From CAVTLG01 sp963735495 (GTDB taxonomy: Bacteria > Chloroflexota > Ktedonobacteria > Ktedonobacterales > Ktedonobacteraceae), in the NCBI GenBank assembly GCA_963735495.1, contig CAVTLG010000006.1, positions 124,001 to 188,000 on the forward strand: a stretch of DNA of 64,000 nucleotides. The letters run 5' to 3'. Shown here piece after piece: positions 61,183 to 64,000 of this stretch (positions within the stretch are counted from its first letter, which is position 1; each line of letters starts with the position of its first letter). The position numbers and the translations under genes are program-made. The notes under the pieces were generated by a model. The model ran no database searches, had not been told where the DNA came from, and worked only from the letters and a program-made list of their open reading frames with translations.

Positions 61183-61413
61183 GAGCACCATGCTATGCTC
61201 TTTTTTATGAGCCTGCTAGCATTTCTTCTGACGGATGATATCGGGAATGTATTGACGCAGGATGTTGTTCTCGTTTTATCCTCACGCACCTACCTTATGA
61301 CAATCTGACCTCACATTGCTCAAGATAGCTTCTCGCAATCGGGCGCGAGTAACGGATTTGATAGTGCGTCACCAGTAGCTATGATCATATAGGTTCGCGA
61401 AGGAGCAGTTCCT

Positions 61414-62592
61414 ATGATAAAAGCCATCATTCGGCTGCGCACTCTGGGTGCGCCTCTTTTCTTGATCGTTGTGTTGGTGACGTTTATGGGTGCGGGGACA
61501 GCGCAGGCAACGCCGACAGCAACACCCGCCTGTCATGCAAAATCGTGGCGGATCGTTGCCAGCCCTAACACTTCGGCAACCTACAACTCGCTCAACAGTG
61601 TCGCCGCATTTTCGGCCAACGACGTCTGGGCTGTGGGACAAACACAGTCCTCCTCCTCCTCGTCCAATCCGCTGGCTGAGCACTGGAATGGCAGGGCCTG
61701 GCGCGTGGTTCCAACCCCATCGAGAGGGCAATCAAGCTCGTTCACGGCTGTGACGACTATTCCTGGAACGCACGAATTGTGGGCGGTAGGTTCAGGGATC
61801 ATCGTCAACCCAAGCGTGTCGGGGGTGGCTGAGTTGTGGAACGGGACCAGGTGGAAGATTATCCCCACCCCTGCCATCAACTCAGCCTCCTTCTCTGGCA
61901 TCGTTGCACTCTCTGCTACGAATGCCTGGGCGGTTGGCACTTTCCGCCACAGCAGTCAAATGCCCTATCAAGCGTTGATCGAACACTGGAATGGCAAGAA
62001 GTGGAGTCAGGTGCCCGTGGTGGTTCCCAGCGACGCCCAGTACAGTTCCCTCTCCAGCGTGACCGCCTTTTCTGCCACCGACGTCTGGGCCGTAGGCAGT
62101 TATGATATCGGGTTTGAGGGTTACACGCTGATGGAGCATTGGAATGGCAGACAGTGGAATGTTGTCTCCGCTCCTAGCCCTGGCCCCGATAACATTTTGC
62201 TCAGCGTGACCCGCGTTCCCCACACAAACCATCTGTGGGCGGCTGGATTTTGGACTGGTGGCACGGTGGCGCAAAGTTTTATCGAATACTGGAATGGTAG
62301 GGTCTGGAGTGTGGTCTCAACGCCTCGCGTTGGCATATCCAACCAGTTCTTTGGAGTCATCGCGCTCTCGGCAAAGAGCGCCTGGGTCGTAGGGAGTTAC
62401 AGCAAAGGTCCGGGAATGGACACTCTGACCGAGTACTGGAATGGCAGGGTCTGGAGCCTGGTTTCTAGCCCGAATCGGGCGATGATAAGTTCCCTGTATG
62501 GGCTGGTGAGAGTGCCAGGTAGCGACACGCTCTGGGCTGTGGGGTCTGATTATAACAGTCAGAGTGTCACCCTGACCGAGCGGTATAGCTAA
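61414..62592 (+). CDS. secreted repeat protein (WAVGS/EHWNG propeller)
   Basis: A 392-residue exported protein. A signal peptide (basic start, hydrophobic LFLIVVLVTFMGAG, Ala-Gln-Ala cleavage region near residue 32) is followed by six or seven repeats of about 50-58 residues. The repeat theme is A-F-S-A-x-D-V-W-A-V-G-S ... L-x-E-H-W-N-G-R-x-W-x-V-V-x-x-P, with examples ATDVWAVGSYD and MEHWNGRQWNVVSAPSP. This pattern suggests a beta-propeller outside the cell. Ligand and role are unknown. AAGGAG lies 9 bases before the ATG. A terminator follows, and TGTGA boxes lie about 240 bp upstream. Confidence 0.85.
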   Translation: MIKAIIRLRTLGAPLFLIVVLVTFMGAGTAQATPTATPACHAKSWRIVASPNTSATYNSLNSVAAFSANDVWAVGQTQSSSSSSNPLAEHWNGRAWRVVPTPSRGQSSSFTAVTTIPGTHELWAVGSGIIVNPSVSGVAELWNGTRWKIIPTPAINSASFSGIVALSATNAWAVGTFRHSSQMPYQALIEHWNGKKWSQVPVVVPSDAQYSSLSSVTAFSATDVWAVGSYDIGFEGYTLMEHWNGRQWNVVSAPSPGPDNILLSVTRVPHTNHLWAAGFWTGGTVAQSFIEYWNGRVWSVVSTPRVGISNQFFGVIALSAKSAWVVGSYSKGPGMDTLTEYWNGRVWSLVSSPNRAMISSLYGLVRVPGSDTLWAVGSDYNSQSVTLTERYS

Positions 62593-62614
62593 GTGGAAAT
62601 TGTTTGATTCAGCG

Positions 62615-62657
62615 TCACTACCCACGGGAGGCGTGTATGACTTCCCGTGGGTAGTGA
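62615..62657 (+). terminator. hairpin after the secreted repeat protein
   Basis: TCACTACCCACGGGA pairs perfectly with TCCCGTGGGTAGTGA around a 13-base loop, 22 bp after the stop. Confidence 0.75.
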
Positions 62658-62729
62658 AAGCTACCAGGGATAGTTTTTCAGGTTCAAAGCCTGTCATAAG
62701 TTGCAGTCCATTTCACCACAAAACACCTA

Positions 62730-62963
62730 TTATCCTTCTAGCTCAACCGGAACCCAATCTATGGGGTATGATGGATGCATTGCATTCACCACATCACTTT
62801 CCACTTGCTCTAATGAGAGCTCATCACGGATGATGTGTGGAGGTTTATGCTCGCGTTGAATGGAGAGCCTGTATCCCCCATCTTCTTTCACAACCACTGC
62901 CGTAAAGTCGTCATACCACCCTTCTATTATACTGCTGTCTTTCAATGCTTCTTTCAGCTTCAT
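62730..62963 (-). CDS. small protein of unknown function
   Basis: A 77-residue protein that I do not recognise. AAAAGGAG lies 7 bases before the ATG, so translation is likely. The sequence (KLKEALKDSSIIEGWYDDFT, then AVVVKEDGGYRLSIQREHKPP) reads as a small mixed alpha/beta domain, soluble, without Cys. It is monocistronic and its upstream region shares a short block with the region before the lipoprotein at 50.6 kb. Confidence 0.65.
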   Translation of the reverse strand: MKLKEALKDSSIIEGWYDDFTAVVVKEDGGYRLSIQREHKPPHIIRDELSLEQVESDVVNAMHPSYPIDWVPVELEG

Positions 62964-63300
62964 CTTGATCTCCTTTTCTCAGGCGGTAGAACCACGACCT
63001 TGCTCATGGAGAGCAGAAGATACCCTGTAGATCTATTATCAGGGTATGTTTTCAGGTTGTCTTTTCATCACAAGGTTCATCACACCTCTCTCTAGTATGG
63101 TGGCTATGCATTCCATTTCGATCACAATGGCCTTTGTGGTATCACGGTTCGCTCACTCCACACAAGGCAATCCAGGAGTGGTTGTACCACCACTCTTGAT
63201 CTATGCTAAGATACTCGCCATACGGCCTTTTGGTGTACTGGTTCTTTCCTGTGAAGTTCTTTCTCGATTGCTCGGATCGCATACAGATGATGAGATATGA
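62964..63300. other. intergenic region with TGTGA-like boxes
   Basis: On the minus strand GTGTGA and TTGTGA occur 12 bp apart (63084-63067), and the block at 63108-63151 is shared with 52167-52222. No gene. Confidence 0.4.
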
Positions 63301-64000
63301 TTACCCGACCGTTTGAGGGGAGCCGCAAGCTTTTACGAGCGCGTTGAGATACTCTTTTACCATCATGGGCAGGAGGTAATGCTCCTTGACATGCTCGTGA
63401 GCTTGCTCACCCAGTCTCTGCCAGTAAATTCTGTCATTGATGAGTTTCAATGTATCTTTTGCAGAGGTTTCTGCGTCATCGGCAATAAACCCATTCTGTC
63501 CATCAATAATCTGTGTACGTAAGCCTGTGGCGGACGTTCCTACCACAGGTTGATATTTCCACATGGCTTCCGTAACGGTTAGGCCAAACCCTTCGCGAAG
63601 AGAACGTTGGAGGATGACACTCGAATAGCGTTGAAAGGCATTGACTTGCGGATGCTTGACACTATGAGGATCGTAGAGCAGATGGATATCAGGGTCCGTC
63701 CCAGCCCTTTTTTGCACCTCCTTGAGTATCTCGACCGCCTTGACATCATCCGCAGCCTCCAGAGCCCCGACGAGTGCCACCTGGGCAGTGGGAAGTTCCT
63801 GCTTGACCAGGCGATACACCTCAAGCACTTGCCAGGGATTTTTCCAGTTGCCGAAGCGCGAAACCTGGGTGAGAAGCGGCCTTGAGGTATCGATCCCACA
63901 GTGAGCCAGTATGTCCAATCCTTTTTTTCGTGAAAGTGGCTTATTCTTCTCACTGAATGGGTCAATCGCGGGCGTGATCACCTGAACCTTTTCAGGTGAC
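63301..64000 (-). CDS. GT-B glycosyltransferase, trehalose-synthase-like (partial)
   Basis: The frame is open from the right edge of the window to a stop at 63301, about 232 residues, so the N-terminal domain lies outside. The segment VITPAIDPFSEKNKPLSRKKG, then RPLLTQVSRFGNWKNPWQVLEVY, and the donor-site motif VILQRSLREGFGLTVTEAMWK with PVVGTSATGLRTQIIDGQNG match the C-terminal domain of group-1 glycosyltransferases of the TreT/trehalose synthase type. The Glu in EGFGLTVTEA is the usual nucleotide-sugar contact. The C-terminal helix ends with LPMMVKEYL. The acceptor and exact product are inferred from similarity only. Confidence 0.85.
   Translation of the reverse strand, partial: SPEKVQVITPAIDPFSEKNKPLSRKKGLDILAHCGIDTSRPLLTQVSRFGNWKNPWQVLEVYRLVKQELPTAQVALVGALEAADDVKAVEILKEVQKRAGTDPDIHLLYDPHSVKHPQVNAFQRYSSVILQRSLREGFGLTVTEAMWKYQPVVGTSATGLRTQIIDGQNGFIADDAETSAKDTLKLINDRIYWQRLGEQAHEHVKEHYLLPMMVKEYLNALVKACGSPQTVG

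Overview
The window looks like chromosomal DNA of a Ktedonobacteria-type Chloroflexota bacterium. This is an inference from gene content, not a search: paired zinc-ribbon Ser/Thr kinase and TPR proteins, a secreted protein built of WAVGS/EHWNG repeats, tandem universal-stress domains, a HoxEFUYH hydrogenase, several IS families, and many GC-rich palindromic intergenic repeats. GC content is moderately high except for a low-GC island at about 48.3-50.3 kb.

Layout. 0-6 kb: the tail of a Na+/phosphate symporter, an ABC-F ATPase and a primase-polymerase/RepA-like helicase, whose upstream side carries two inverted arrays of 9-bp repeats. 6-17.2 kb: small conserved genes, a hydrolase, a Glu/Arg-rich repeat protein, aconitase with a structured leader, and two paralogous zinc-ribbon proteins (one with only a decayed kinase N-lobe plus TPRs, one full kinase plus TPRs). 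17.4-29.2 kb: metG with a leader attenuator, an intact Tn5-like IS4 element inside a palindromic repeat, hflX with a leader mini-ORF, a Uma2 nuclease, a SpoU methyltransferase/oxidoreductase pair, an FTR1 iron permease behind a DtxR-like double operator, and a beta-propeller protein. 29.2-32.7 kb: a sulfite reductase operon (cysI plus two siroheme synthesis genes). 33.7-42 kb: a VIT-type metal transporter with a CoA-transferase, then an NAD-linked [NiFe] hydrogenase operon hypA-hoxEFUYH-protease. 42-50.3 kb: a mobile-element graveyard with a DDE transposase fused to a tyrosine recombinase, PKS and recombinase remnants, an IS630 element, an XerD-like recombinase and truncated Nudix and DUF218 genes. 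50.6-64 kb: two secreted propeller proteins and a stress-type cluster (DUF6325, SHOCT, an internally deleted P-type ATPase, a PAS histidine kinase, a VIT transporter, a universal stress protein), ending in a partial glycosyltransferase.

How parts work together. CysI needs siroheme, and the two genes behind it convert uroporphyrinogen III to siroheme precursors. The hydrogenase operon encodes the complete diaphorase and hydrogenase halves plus two maturation factors. The most striking non-coding signal is a set of TGTGA boxes phased 11 bp apart (often with a third about 21 bp away). It lies before the hydrogenase operon, the CoA-transferase/VIT pair, the DUF6325/SHOCT/ATPase group, the histidine kinase/membrane-protein divergence, the stress-protein gene and a secreted propeller gene. 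This suggests one OmpR/PhoB-like regulon covering much of the right half of the window.
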